DNA of 64,000 nt, from positions 868,001 through 932,000 of the forward strand of contig JAFJYI010000132.1 of the NCBI GenBank assembly GCA_019022655.1. The letters run 5' to 3'. Shown here in pieces: positions 58,601-63,974 of the stretch; position 1 is the first letter of the stretch, and every line of letters starts with the position of its first letter. Origin of the DNA: Acacia acuminata. Lineage: Eukaryota; Streptophyta; Magnoliopsida; Fabales; Fabaceae. The position numbers were made by a program, and so were the translations under genes. The notes below the pieces were generated by a model. That model saw only the letters and a list, made by a program, of their open reading frames with translations, searched no databases and was not told where the DNA came from.

Positions 58601-60694
58601 GGGACGAACCACCGAGCAAGCAATCGAACGTGGTACCCGATCCTCAAGGAAGTAATGGCCGCCATTCATAGCCCCTACCAATAACTTGCTTCGTCGTGAG
58701 ATCCCGAATCAAACGGTGGTCGAAAAAGAGTGATAAAACAGTTGGATTGTCGAGTGAGTTGGCTAGGAGACAAAAGATTAAATGCAAGATCAGGGACCTT
58801 AAGGACATGTGATAAGGAAACAGATGAGGTGGGTTGGGCAGTGCCAGAGCCAAGAACACGAGAATAAGAACCGTTGGCAATTGTTATACTAGAAGGAGTG
58901 GCATAAGGCACATACGAAGAAAACAAATGGTGGTTACCTGTCATATGATCAGTAGCACCAGAATCGATGATCCACTTCGAGGAAGAAGTAGCAAAACTAG
59001 AGGCAATATTACCTGTAGCAAGAGCATTTGAAGAACTAGACGTGGATGCAGCCATCAAGCCTTACTAAGAGTAAGTTGAGCACCACAGCAAACAATGAAG
59101 TACCAAACAACAAAGAACCAACACACTCTCTGAGCAAGAGCACCAAACGTGAGCAGAGAGCATCACCAAAGAAGATAGTACCGAGAAACCAAAGAGAACA
59201 GCAACCAAACAACACTCCAAACGTTGTCTTATTGCCAAACAGGTCACACACGGACCACCAGACAGCAAAGAAATACCAAATACCGGCAATCCGACAGACC
59301 ACTTGCCGGAATCTGCAAAAAAAGGTCACCGGAGTCTGGAAATTCTCACCGGAGTCTGAAAATAAATGTCATTTGGGATCTAGAAAAGCTCCTACCGAAT
59401 ATGGAGATGTTGTCGGAAAAGTCAAACGAAAGGAAAATTCAAACAGTCACCGGACGCTTGCCGGAAAAATTCAAACAGTTACCAAAAACTGCAAATCTCA
59501 CGGATCAGGCCGGAAATGAGACAAGAAGGCCGAAAAACGAAGTCGCCGGCGAAAAAGAGAAGCCACGCGCCGTCACGCGCCCGTCAAAGCTTGGTCGTCT
59601 CGCAAAGCGCGTGTACTCCACGCGCCTTAACGATGACCGACGGCCACCAAATTTCAGTGCGAACGCCGATCGGAGGGGTGGGTATTCCGGCGGAGAGGCG
59701 CGTGTTCCAAGAAAAACGCTTGGGTGGAAATTCGAACTCTCTTTCTCTCTCTCTTTTTTTGTTTGGTGCACACCGAGAAAATGGAACCAAGACGCGAACC
59801 GGACCCAGGGAAAAAAACCCTTGCTTTGATACCATGTAGGAAATAGAGTCTTATAATCTGAATTTCGTAAGTATACATGTACACGAGAGGGATATATATA
59901 CACAAGAGAGGGGCCTTAGAGTTAATAGGCCCATTAAGACTAATTATGACTAATTCCTAACATTAAGGCTAAACAATTTTACTATTAAAATTTCTATTCT
60001 CAACAGTTACAGTAGCTTCATCAGACTTGGGACGTTAGTGCTCTTGTCATTCTCCTCTTTAGACTCTAGGAATAGGCAACCGAAGTCCATTTTTGCTATT
60101 TAGTATATCAGTTTCAGCAAACTCCATCATTCTTTTTTTCTCAATGTTAAGTTTACCTATCTTTTGACTCAACATTTTCCTACTCCTTTAGCAACAAATT
60201 TTCAACCCTCCAAAGAAGGTAGTGACATTTTCTTGGACACTTAACTTTATAGGAGAACTGTAGTTTATCTACAATGTGTCATATGCAAGTGGTGGCAGCA
60301 CTGTTCTAGGACCAAATCCTATGACTTCAATCTAATGGAAGCAACAAGTGGTGGCTCATTCAACTATTGGTTGGGTATAGAAATTTAGTTGGTGCACTAA
60401 CAGATATTATGTGTGTCTGCATCACTAAAGGTGATAACTGATAAGTGTTACTGCAGCTGGCCCAACTTATAATTGGTGTGACAATCTATGCATAGTTTCT
60501 TTAGAAATTGATTAGGTGCAATATAGCAAAACAGAGCATGTAGAACTTGATCTTCAGCTGTACCCAGCTGAGCAATAAAGACGCATGCTATACTCAGGTG
60601 GGTGTATAAGGATATGACGGGCAATGTTTGCTCAAGTGAGATTAGATTACAAAATAGATTTGTTTTTGTTTGGGTCTAGGCCCTTTTTATACAA

Positions 60695-60736
<42 letters not shown>

Positions 60737-63700
60737 GGGTAAGATATACAATATCTCAGTTTCTCAGATTTGCAATCTTGTTCCTTTTTTCCTGAGAAAG
60801 TGGGGGGGAAGTTAGTCTATACCCTAAAATGAATGAGGGCCTAAGACCCAAGCCCATTAGCTAGCTATTCAGTCAACATAGTCATATTATATAGAAGTGA
60901 CATGTACCAATTTCATAACGTGTAGCAAGAGACACGTACAAGTTTCATGATATTAAGATCTATTATAAATCAATTTTATATTTTTAGGACATGGTTTCCT
61001 CCTTTAACTTCTCTGATTGCACTTCATTCTCTTCTAACAGAACTAAAAACTATAGTCCCTTGTTCCAACATTTATGAATTTATGATTAGGTCCAAACTTC
61101 TCTTCACATTTAAAACAAATCGCTCGTTTCCTACTTCCTTAATTTGCTCACAATAGAAGCATTAGTGTTGCTATCCCAGCTTTGATTTCATCACCAGCAC
61201 CTACGGTCATACTTTGTACTTCAATCCATTCTCAAAAGCCCCAATAAAAAATTTAATCCCTGGCTTCCTTACATGGATGCCAACATCTTCCTATGTTCTT
61301 CTCTATCCGGGGCGGGTGGGTGGCCAACACTCCAGTGCCAATAAAACCCATCCACCTCACAATTGCCATCAATAAAAATGCTCCTAGTGTTCTTCCTTAT
61401 ACTCAATCCAATTCTTCATTTGATGTTCTTGTCTCTAGCCATTGCAACTGAAAGCATTCCCTTCCACAGGCATAAACATAGCAAGAACATCCAATCTCTC
61501 CGCACTCACGTTATTCATGGCAACGTATTGTTCAACACTAAACAACCACCCGGTTAGGTCTTCTCCAGAAAACAGAGGCAGTCAAAGTCTTTTGAATTTG
61601 TTCCCATCATTTTGCACACATGAAATGTTTGATCCTTCATAAGGTTCAGGCCTGGGAAGTTTGATGGCCTTCTACAATTTCCTTTCATTTCACTACACTA
61701 TGACACAAGCTCTACATTTCTGTCACCTCTTCACAAGGCTCTATCATCTGAGTCTCTTCATTTCTTGAAATTCATTTTTCAATGCTTCCACTCAACTCTC
61801 AACTCTCAACTCTTGTGTTAGCCACCCCACTGGAATCTAGTGCTCTAATATGAAAACTGATGGAAACATCTGGCATATAACCTAGCATTAAGAAAAATAA
61901 CCCCCCATCCAAACAGGAAGCAAAGGGCAGAATTGATTAAGTACAGTTGGAAAAAGAAGAGAGAATAAGAAGAAAAAGACTCTTCAACTTTTGAAAGGCT
62001 AGTCTCTCCACACGAGTTATTTAGTTCTTCCTTCCTCCTCAACATTCCAGCTCAAATACCACCCTGATAACTTTCTCTCTCCACCTTTGCTTCAAGAATC
62101 CCATGATGATTATGCTAGGGACACCCCACTCTATAACACATTATAATTCAAATTGGTCCTTCCCTTCTCTTCTGACCTCCTTATTCTTTCAGCAACACAT
62201 ATTCACAATCATGGCCTAAGATAATTAGGTTCACAAGGGTGTTACCCTTTTGTCATTTTGGTGCTTGCCAGATTGACCGAGTTATGGATCTAATGACTAG
62301 TTACTCAGGGAGCTCCACTTGGATAGTCATGAGTGGTGCTAATTGCTAAAAGCAACTTATTTATGTGTGGGTGTTGGCTTTACCATTATATTTTGTTTAG
62401 AAACACCACTAACACAAAAGGTCAACTTTCCAAAAGGGGAAAAAAATCTCATTGGGAAATGAAGCTCAATTTAAATGAATCAACATTATAAAATAACACA
62501 AGTAAATTGCATCTGACTAATGAAAAGCACATTAACCAACGTTTGTACACACCTCAAAAAGAATAACACCCAAGCAGTAGATATTTGATGATCTAGTGCA
62601 GCCTCCCTCGGGGCTTGTATACCATGCGTTTTCCAATCTTTCACTCACAGAAGTCAACTGCAATTGGCCTACCTTAGACATACAAGGGATGCTAGACATT
62701 CTCTGAGGTCCAACTGCATTGACTTTACTATCAGTAGCAGTTCGAAAATACATGTCAGAACTTGGAGAAAACTGACTCCAATTCCCAGCAACACTCACGC
62801 TATCATTAATTTTTTGTTTCTTTGACCACACATCAAGAGGCGGGTGAAATACCACCTCTGATGCCCTTTTTCTAACCAAAGGATCATCTGAGGTAAGAAT
62901 TTCAGAATTTACAACACTTTCAGATGTCTGTTGGTGAATAGGCAAGCCAAGGTACATGACCCGGTTGGATTGGAGCATTTTGAAATAAGATGGCCGCAGG
63001 TTAAGCAATGCTACTCCCTGAGAGTGAGCGCTTTCAACCAGATCAACAATATTTCTAAATATATGCAACCGCTCAGCTTTGCTTACATTTTGGTGCCCAG
63101 CTTTCAACCACTCTCTCAGAGTCACGCCATTGCAGTCAAACCCATCAGGTCTTGGCACAGCAGCACTAAAAGAAGAAGACTTCTCAGTTTTGAAAGCAGA
63201 ATTGAATGATCCATTGGAATCCATCTGAGTGGTACCCATGCCAACTTTCATCTGATTCAGATCTTTAGAGTCAACATGGAAGCAGTCAGACGATGGACCC
63301 TTACATATAATACCCTTACCCTTCAATGTAGGCTTGATAAAATACTCAGAAAATCCTGACTTGGATATAATTTTTGTTCGTATTCCTTGATGAATATCAC
63401 CTGCATCCCCTTTGTTTTCAGCTGTTGTCAAGTGTTCTATGACTTTGCTCTGATAATCACAAAGTGATTTTTTAGGCAATAATTCTGGGAAAGATGCAGA
63501 CCCAACATCCTCCCAGGCATTAGAAGAAGCCAGAATGTTATTTCTGTGCGTAGTATGATTTCTTGAATTTCCATCTCCTGAGTCACCAGATAGCTGATAA
63601 AGATGCCCCCATTGGCTCTGCCTATTAAAAAACCCCTCTCGTCTGTTTGATGTACCAATATCTAAACTTGAGCCAGTGTAACTTTTCACCGTTAATTCTT

Positions 63701-63974
63701 CAACCATGAAACCATCACCAACGAAAAATTGCTCAAGATTTGGATTTTCTGATGCAGTTGAACGGCTGATAGTTTCAACATCATTTTTATCCTGTCCAAC
63801 ATCATCCTGCGGTGGGATCTGGGAGTACTCATGCTCAGTTGTTGCCAGAATTTCTTGGGGTTTGAACAATGGGCAGCTTTCAGGTTTCAGTGAATACTCA
63901 TCCTCTTTACTCCGATGTTGCGCACCCTCAACCACCTCCAATGGTGTTTCATCATCAACCACTTCTTCATTCAT
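27654..63974 (-). CDS. SPA2: SPA1/SPA2-type COP1-interacting WD40 regulator, seven exons, transposon-filled introns
   Basis: Exons (minus strand) are 63974-62553, 46639-46482, 45811-44974, 44427-44281, 38734-38417, 37630-37571 and 27845-27654. All introns are GT-AG and the phases match, giving 1,044 codons and a TAA stop. The domains are an acidic N-terminus with VEELTVKSYTGSS (residues 91-103), a degenerate kinase-like domain (about 284-530; HSQGVALLNLRPSYF replaces the HRD loop), a coiled coil (about 546-595) and WD40 repeats (about 705-1044) ending in IKVLQMV. In Arabidopsis, SPA proteins bind COP1 through the coiled coil and join CUL4-DDB1 as a nuclear ubiquitin ligase that degrades HY5, CO and other factors; light receptors inhibit them. 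The VEELTV segment points to the SPA1/SPA2 group, with SPA2 my best guess. An in-frame TGA lies two codons before the ATG. The promoter is outside the window. Introns 1, 4 and 6 hold retrotransposons, yet no exon is damaged. Confidence 0.93.
28046..28110 (+). repeat. Poly(A) tract followed by (CAA)n
   Basis: About 45 A residues, then six CAA units, may be the tail of a retroposed sequence on either side. Confidence 0.85.
28108..28240 (+). mobile_element. tRNA-derived SINE-like unit
   Basis: The A-box-like sequence TTGATCTAGCGG (about 28116-28127) and the B-box GAGTTCGAATCC (about 28159-28170) sit in tRNA order and spacing, as in the RNA polymerase III promoter of plant SINEs. The tRNA stem pairing is not maintained, so this is not a tRNA gene. 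The 3' end is uncertain. Confidence 0.5.
28686..29189. mobile_element. 504-bp MITE-like insert in the copia integrase (AATG duplication)
   Basis: The insert begins GACTTGTTTGGGA and ends TTCCAAACAAGGCC; these ends are inverted repeats of each other. AATG occurs on both sides (28682-28685 and 29190-29193). Without the insert the host integrase reads on (SDN, then AKEYISGTFKEFL). The interior repeats 'cttatggacaagt' and 'ataagctg' type blocks, as in hAT-like MITEs, but hAT would give an 8-bp duplication. The superfamily is therefore open. Confidence 0.65.
31601..31830 (+). repeat. 3' LTR of the copia remnant at 28265
   Basis: The LTR starts TGTTAGAAATAATCGG directly after the polypurine tract and contains a 'tataaaat' promoter-like site at about 31756. 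The right end is approximate. Confidence 0.6.
31831..32244. other. Unassigned intronic DNA between two copia remnants
   Basis: No coding similarity was recognised. Short open frames occur on both strands without family motifs. Confidence 0.4.
32463..32646 (-). repeat. LTR (3', minus orientation) of the 1.48-kb element
   Basis: This 184-bp LTR has ends TGTAATGAAA and CCTAACA on the plus strand. It differs from its partner at only about six positions by eye, suggesting a fairly recent insertion. Confidence 0.9.
33763..33945 (-). repeat. LTR (5', minus orientation) of the 1.48-kb element
   Basis: This 183-bp partner LTR is followed on the minus strand by the tRNA-Met-type primer-binding site. 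Confidence 0.9.
35261..35582 (+). repeat. 5' LTR of the gypsy derivative
   Basis: This 322-bp LTR is roughly 90% identical to its partner by eye. It ends just before the primer-binding site. Confidence 0.85.
36175..36496 (+). repeat. 3' LTR of the gypsy derivative
   Basis: This 322-bp LTR is preceded by the polypurine tract ctaggggagg. Confidence 0.85.
37001..37325 (+). mobile_element. Gypsy solo LTR with ATAGA target duplication
   Basis: This 325-bp sequence begins TGTTAGGATATTAG and ends AATCCTATCA. ATAGA lies at 36996-37000 and 37326-37330. Its layout (promoter-like 'ctttatatactt', 'gagttagattctgactct', end 'cttctaatcc') matches the gypsy LTRs at 35261 and 39214. No internal region remains. 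Confidence 0.85.
37335..37402 (+). mobile_element. 3' end of an Au-like SINE
   Basis: The sequence 'cgattcatgtagccaaccc' followed by 'acctagcggtacaaggc' and TTGTTGTTATTG resembles the widespread plant SINE tail with TTG repeats. The tRNA-like head is missing. Confidence 0.5.
37571..37630 (-). CDS. SPA2: SPA-like exon 6 (20 codons)
   Basis: The acceptor is TGGACAG|AATTTT and the donor is AACGAG|GTACAC. It encodes NFVGLSVADGYIACGSETNE, a hallmark WD40 segment of COP1/SPA proteins. It is phase 0 on both sides. Confidence 0.93.
37980..38022. repeat. CT and TATG microsatellite in SPA intron 5
   Basis: A run of ctctctctctatatatacatg is followed by (TATG/TGTA)n. Confidence 0.75.
38221..38402. repeat. 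Direct repeat of about 50 bp in intron 5
   Basis: 'gatagcaggcccttgtgact' and the following 30 bases at 38222-38272 recur at 38353-38402 (about 92% identity by eye), just before the exon 5 donor. Confidence 0.8.
38417..38734 (-). CDS. SPA2: SPA-like exon 5 (WD40)
   Basis: The acceptor is TGGCAG|AAAAAC and the donor is GAGAAG|GTTTGG; it has 106 codons. It carries NSLGTIRNDANVCCVQFSPH, YCYDLRNLRNPW (a WDxR-like site of the kind used for DDB1 contact, here YDLR), VSASTDNTLKIWDLNKTSS and AGHTNEK. Confidence 0.93.
38830..38915. repeat. Copy in intron 4 of an intron 5 segment
   Basis: The block 'ctctatacagtgtagaatgt...' at about 38840-38915 corresponds to 38275-38350 in intron 5. The duplicated segment therefore lies on both sides of exon 5. 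Confidence 0.75.
39214..39500 (+). repeat. 5' LTR of the intron 4 gypsy element
   Basis: The LTR starts TGATAGGAATATTACACG and ends GTGGTAACA. A TATA-like 'ctataaatatg' is at about 39361. Confidence 0.9.
41208..42053 (+). pseudogene. Gypsy reverse transcriptase domain (longest surviving frame)
   Basis: This stretch is open for 281 residues and holds FPEPHT-like linker sequence, KDSTWRFCVHYQELNRLTIP, FFSKVDLCSSYHQIQVHP, MPFGLTNAPATFQ and the catalytic FFDDILVY. Stops on both sides separate it from protease and RNase H, so the polyprotein is broken. Confidence 0.85.
43374..43930 (+). pseudogene. Gypsy integrase C-terminus and chromodomain-like tail
   Basis: The open frame includes LGDLVFLKIKPYRQNSL, YFGPYRVIRHIGAVAYELQF, VFHVSLLKPAHG, and then a chromodomain-like AKVLDSRVIDSDGIQTIELL. 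A TAG at 43860 replaces the tryptophan expected before EPYVSIATQFP. Confidence 0.8.
43940..44238 (+). repeat. 3' LTR of the intron 4 gypsy element
   Basis: This 299-bp LTR differs from the 5' LTR partly by an extra 'aagagtagtt' unit and scattered substitutions, roughly 7-8% by eye. Confidence 0.9.
44281..44427 (-). CDS. SPA2: SPA-like exon 4 (WD40)
   Basis: The acceptor is TTCAG|CTATGG and the donor is AGCGAG|GTGAGC; it has 49 codons. It encodes LWDANTGHEFSGFTEHGKRA, then WSVDFSPVCPTKLASGSDD and FSVKLWSISE. The gypsy element in intron 4 ends only 37 bases after the donor (at 44243 including its target duplication). Confidence 0.93.
44974..45811 (-). CDS. SPA2: SPA-like exon 3 (coiled coil and first WD40 blades)
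   Basis: The acceptor is ACAACAG|GGAAATC, and its first base completes the Arg codon split across intron 2. The donor is GTTAAG|GTTTGT. It has 279 whole codons, with EILQSEVINGLQEVYIEDMS, a heptad-like stretch (HFLVSLKDQKQKDTSKLVEQ, IRCLESDIEDVERRHK), a hydrophilic linker, then CSLSFDRDEDYFAAAGVSKK and ASTDYDGIVK. Confidence 0.93.
46482..46639 (-). CDS. SPA2: SPA-like exon 2 (end of kinase-like domain)
   Basis: The acceptor is TTCTTCCAG|TTACTTGG and the donor is GCCAG|GTAATT. It encodes FDSERAHIAAMSDLQERILP, PGFLSENPKEAGFC and LLLHPKPSARPTAR, all conserved in SPA1/SPA2. It has 158 bases, leaving two bases of the Arg codon. Confidence 0.92.
47150..47480. repeat. LTR-like block related to 61860-62190
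   Basis: Blocks occur in the same order as at 61860-62110: 'gaggttggagtctgtccatac' against 'aggctagtctctccacac', 'agttaagtttcttcttcc' against 'tagttcttccttcctcc', then 'agctcaaataccac'. This suggests two copies of one LTR or repeat. Ends are not defined. Confidence 0.45.
47485..47832 (+). mobile_element. Ty3/gypsy integrase end and chromodomain fragment
   Basis: The frame from 47491 gives DHIGKVAYKLELSQTARI, FLVSQHKKLLP, the chromodomain start GPEEVTKIRKMTD and NQVLIK. After a TAG at 47716 the homology continues (SLPDCD, NIQFPKFHLEDNG), ending at a purine-rich gggagcagggg. Only the extreme 3' end of pol is present. Confidence 0.8.
47833..48068 (-). repeat. LTR-like sequence (3' LTR of the split element, or start of a gypsy LTR)
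   Basis: The right edge TCTCAACA with adjacent ctcccccttaagg (a polypurine tract on the minus strand) marks the 3' LTR of a minus-oriented element. The first bases (TGATAGACTC) directly follow the gypsy polypurine-like tract at 47820-47830, so part may belong to that gypsy element instead. Confidence 0.5.
48069..49210 (-). mobile_element. Internal region of an LTR element without gag or pol
   Basis: It lies between the polypurine tract at 48069 and a primer-binding-site-like GGTATTAGAGCTCC read leftward from 49208. It has no recognisable copia or gypsy domain. The open frames on both strands at 48667-49205 are created by the tandem repeats there. The layout parallels the non-autonomous element at 32463-33945. 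Confidence 0.5.
48715..48985. repeat. Degenerate tandem repeat, about 30-33 nt unit
   Basis: About eight units of the form caacaaccaacggtctcaca plus aagaacc(a)aag follow one another. Two adjacent units near 48837-48898 are most alike. The unit is poor in T on the plus strand. Confidence 0.7.
49251..49325. mobile_element. Miniature Stowaway-like MITE (about 75 bp)
   Basis: The left half (acctccagtcctaaacatag) and the reverse complement of the right half (ccttccaatcctcaatataa) pair along 30 bases. TA dinucleotides flank both sides. There is almost no loop between the arms. Confidence 0.65.
49354..49564 (+). repeat. 5' LTR of the 49354 copia element
   Basis: This 211-bp LTR starts TGTTAAAAATATTAG and contains 'agcctatatatattg' and 'acaatatacagagagtg', as in the 3' LTR. 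Confidence 0.9.
49600..49646. repeat. GA microsatellite in the copia leader
   Basis: About 23 AG units follow the primer-binding site. Confidence 0.9.
51584..51879 (-). mobile_element. Solo LTR-like insert (296 bp) in the copia protease/integrase junction
   Basis: The ends are TGTGATAT and ATATCACA, a clean inverted terminus of TG...CA type. Read on the minus strand it has 'tataaatagcc' followed by an A/G-rich leader, so it is probably minus-oriented. The flanks do not form a duplication, so some host sequence was lost or the ends have changed. Confidence 0.6.
52075..52553 (+). mobile_element. Unidentified insert in the copia integrase with an acidic coding tail
   Basis: Copia homology stops at about 52072 and resumes at about 52553 (TLTHTRWFVIFIDDHTKTT). 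The insert carries a short open frame ending at TAA 52304-52306 with KRKRQMMKKENEEEIYKSSS and DEEDLDDSFVED. Such an acidic end may come from a DNA-transposon protein, but no catalytic motif is present. It also contains a GCTATAGC-type palindrome cluster at 52480-52510. Confidence 0.35.
53722..54267 (+). pseudogene. Copia reverse transcriptase core of the 49354 element
   Basis: The open stretch has EITTPLKGKKPVGCKWIFNP, KARLVAKIYTQTYGIDYQET, FAPIAKFN, QLDVKNAFMNG and LYGLKQSPKAWFSRFTKA. The catalytic region VYVDDS follows in another frame after the stop at 54265. It is inactive. Confidence 0.85.
55163..55382 (+). repeat. 3' LTR of the 49354 copia element
   Basis: This 220-bp LTR, compared with the 5' LTR, differs by several substitutions and a few short indels, including an extra 'tttactgttat'. 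Confidence 0.9.
55537..55693 (-). repeat. 3' LTR of the gag-less copia element
   Basis: This 157-bp LTR contains a direct repeat of 'ctaattatgactaattccta' and ends at the polypurine tract ctcccctcaag (plus strand). Confidence 0.9.
55700..57239 (-). pseudogene. RT-RNase H region of the gag-less copia element
   Basis: Three open stretches (57239-56736, 56707-56228, 55999-55700) cover RT and RNase H in order: KAIGCKWVFTIKTKADGTLE, then the FLGIEVMRSKKGIFL and RYRRLIGKLNYLTVTRPDV motifs, then KHIEIDCHFVRDKI. Breaks near 56720 and 56230-56000 indicate frameshifts. Confidence 0.85.
57214..58665 (-). pseudogene. Integrase region of the gag-less copia element
   Basis: The parts are the HHCC-type start (FDIHCRLGHVSLSSLKRMYP, CDSCQFAKHHR), the integrase core with TLRSDNAKEYFSAQFQTYML and NGVAERKNRHLLEV, and the linker DLPIALRKGKRTCTYPISSF before RT. 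Frameshifts occur near 58320 and 58030. Confidence 0.85.
58675..59058 (-). pseudogene. Protease region of the gag-less copia element
   Basis: The frame opens MMAASTSSSSNALATG and contains WIIDSGATDHMTGN (aspartic protease DSG site) and LKVPDLAFNLLSPSQL. The zinc knuckle and gag that should precede it are absent. Confidence 0.85.
59059..59834 (-). other. Leader of the gag-less copia element (no gag; relatively GC-rich)
   Basis: About 780 bp lie between the protease and the primer-binding site. Part of it (59500-59720) is much richer in G+C and CG dinucleotides than the rest of the window. Open frames exist in several phases on both strands but lack gag motifs (no UBN2 domain, no CX2CX4HX4C knuckle). 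Confidence 0.6.
59835..59975 (-). repeat. 5' LTR of the gag-less copia element
   Basis: This 141-bp LTR is nearly identical to the 3' LTR except for the loss of 16 bases near its end, between short direct repeats. Confidence 0.9.
60006..61055. other. Intron 1 filler, no gene recognised
   Basis: It includes an A run of about 30 at 60702-60731. The stretch 60470-60600 may be a decayed minus or plus copia tail ('agcaaaacagagcatgtaga' resembles RNase H coding for TEHVELD), but it is too short to assign. Confidence 0.4.
61056..61870 (-). mobile_element. Ty3/gypsy gag fragment (minus strand)
   Basis: Read leftward from about 61670, the frames give KAIKLPRPEPYEGSN, then LPLFSGEDLTGWLFSVEQYV (the gag domain signature, usual form LPxFxGxDPxGWIxxxExYF). 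Further on is FKCEEKFGPNHKF, a decayed zinc knuckle, near 61095. Several frameshifts are present. No RT follows. Confidence 0.7.
61860..62190. repeat. LTR-like block related to 47150-47480
   Basis: This block shares ordered motifs with 47150-47480 (see there). It lies immediately upstream, on the minus strand, of the gypsy gag fragment, as a 5' LTR would. Confidence 0.45.
62553..63974 (-). CDS. SPA2: SPA-like exon 1 (N-terminus and kinase-like domain)
   Basis: The exon has 474 codons from ATG 63974-63972 to TTTGAG|GTGTGT. It holds the acidic start, VEELTVKSYTGSS, a Ser-rich linker, NGVTLREWLKAG, ERLHIFRNIVDLVESAHSQG, LRPSYFKM and NAWYTSPEGG...NIYCLGVILFE. The in-frame TGA just upstream supports this start unless a 5' UTR intron joins there. 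Confidence 0.92.

Larger units (their letters stand above)
55537..59975 (-). mobile_element. Ty1/copia element without gag, ATTTT duplication, in SPA intron 1
   Basis: In minus orientation the 5' LTR is 59975-59835 and the 3' LTR 55693-55537, flanked by ATTTT at 55532-55536 and 59976-59980. The primer-binding site TGGTATCAAAGCAAGG reads leftward from 59833. Then come about 780 bp with no gag, the protease (SKWIIDSGATDHMTG, 59058-58675), integrase (YHVRL...CHLGHVSLSSLKRMYPQ; APAQNGVAERKNRHLLEVAR), RT (ARLVAKGYAQTYGVDYSETF; QLDVKNAFLNGDLLEEVYME; intact VVYVDDIVITG near 56710) and RNase H (LWCDNKAALHIASNTVFHER). Only a few frameshifts separate the domains, so it is better preserved than the other copia copies. 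It lies in the same orientation as SPA. Confidence 0.9.
49211..60005 (-). repeat. 5' LTR of the split element, broken into pieces by later insertions
   Basis: The outer ends read TGTTGAGATTAC (49211) and TTTCTATTCTCAACA (60005), so on the minus strand the LTR runs TGTTGAGAATAG to AATCTCAACA. The surviving pieces are 49211-49250, 49326-49353, 55388-55536 and 59981-60005, about 240 bases together, near the size of the proposed partner at 47833-48068. A MITE and two complete copia elements fill the gaps. Confidence 0.6.
46640..62552 (-). other. SPA-like intron 1 (15.9 kb)
   Basis: This intron contains a gypsy chromodomain scrap, an old LTR element whose right LTR is split by a MITE and two copia elements, and a minus-strand gypsy gag fragment. 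Splice ends are GT at 62552 and AG at 46640. Confidence 0.85.

Noticed and set aside
59046..59903. Several overlapping open frames on both strands, up to 201 residues
   Set aside because: They occupy the CG-rich leader of the gag-less copia element in five phases at once, which reflects low stop-codon density and not genes.
60470..60600. Copia RNase H fragment
   Set aside because: A short resemblance to the TEHVELD stretch is all that remains. It is too short to support a feature.
62931..63209. Plus-strand open frame of 92 residues
   Set aside because: It is antisense to SPA exon 1 and has no homology of its own.
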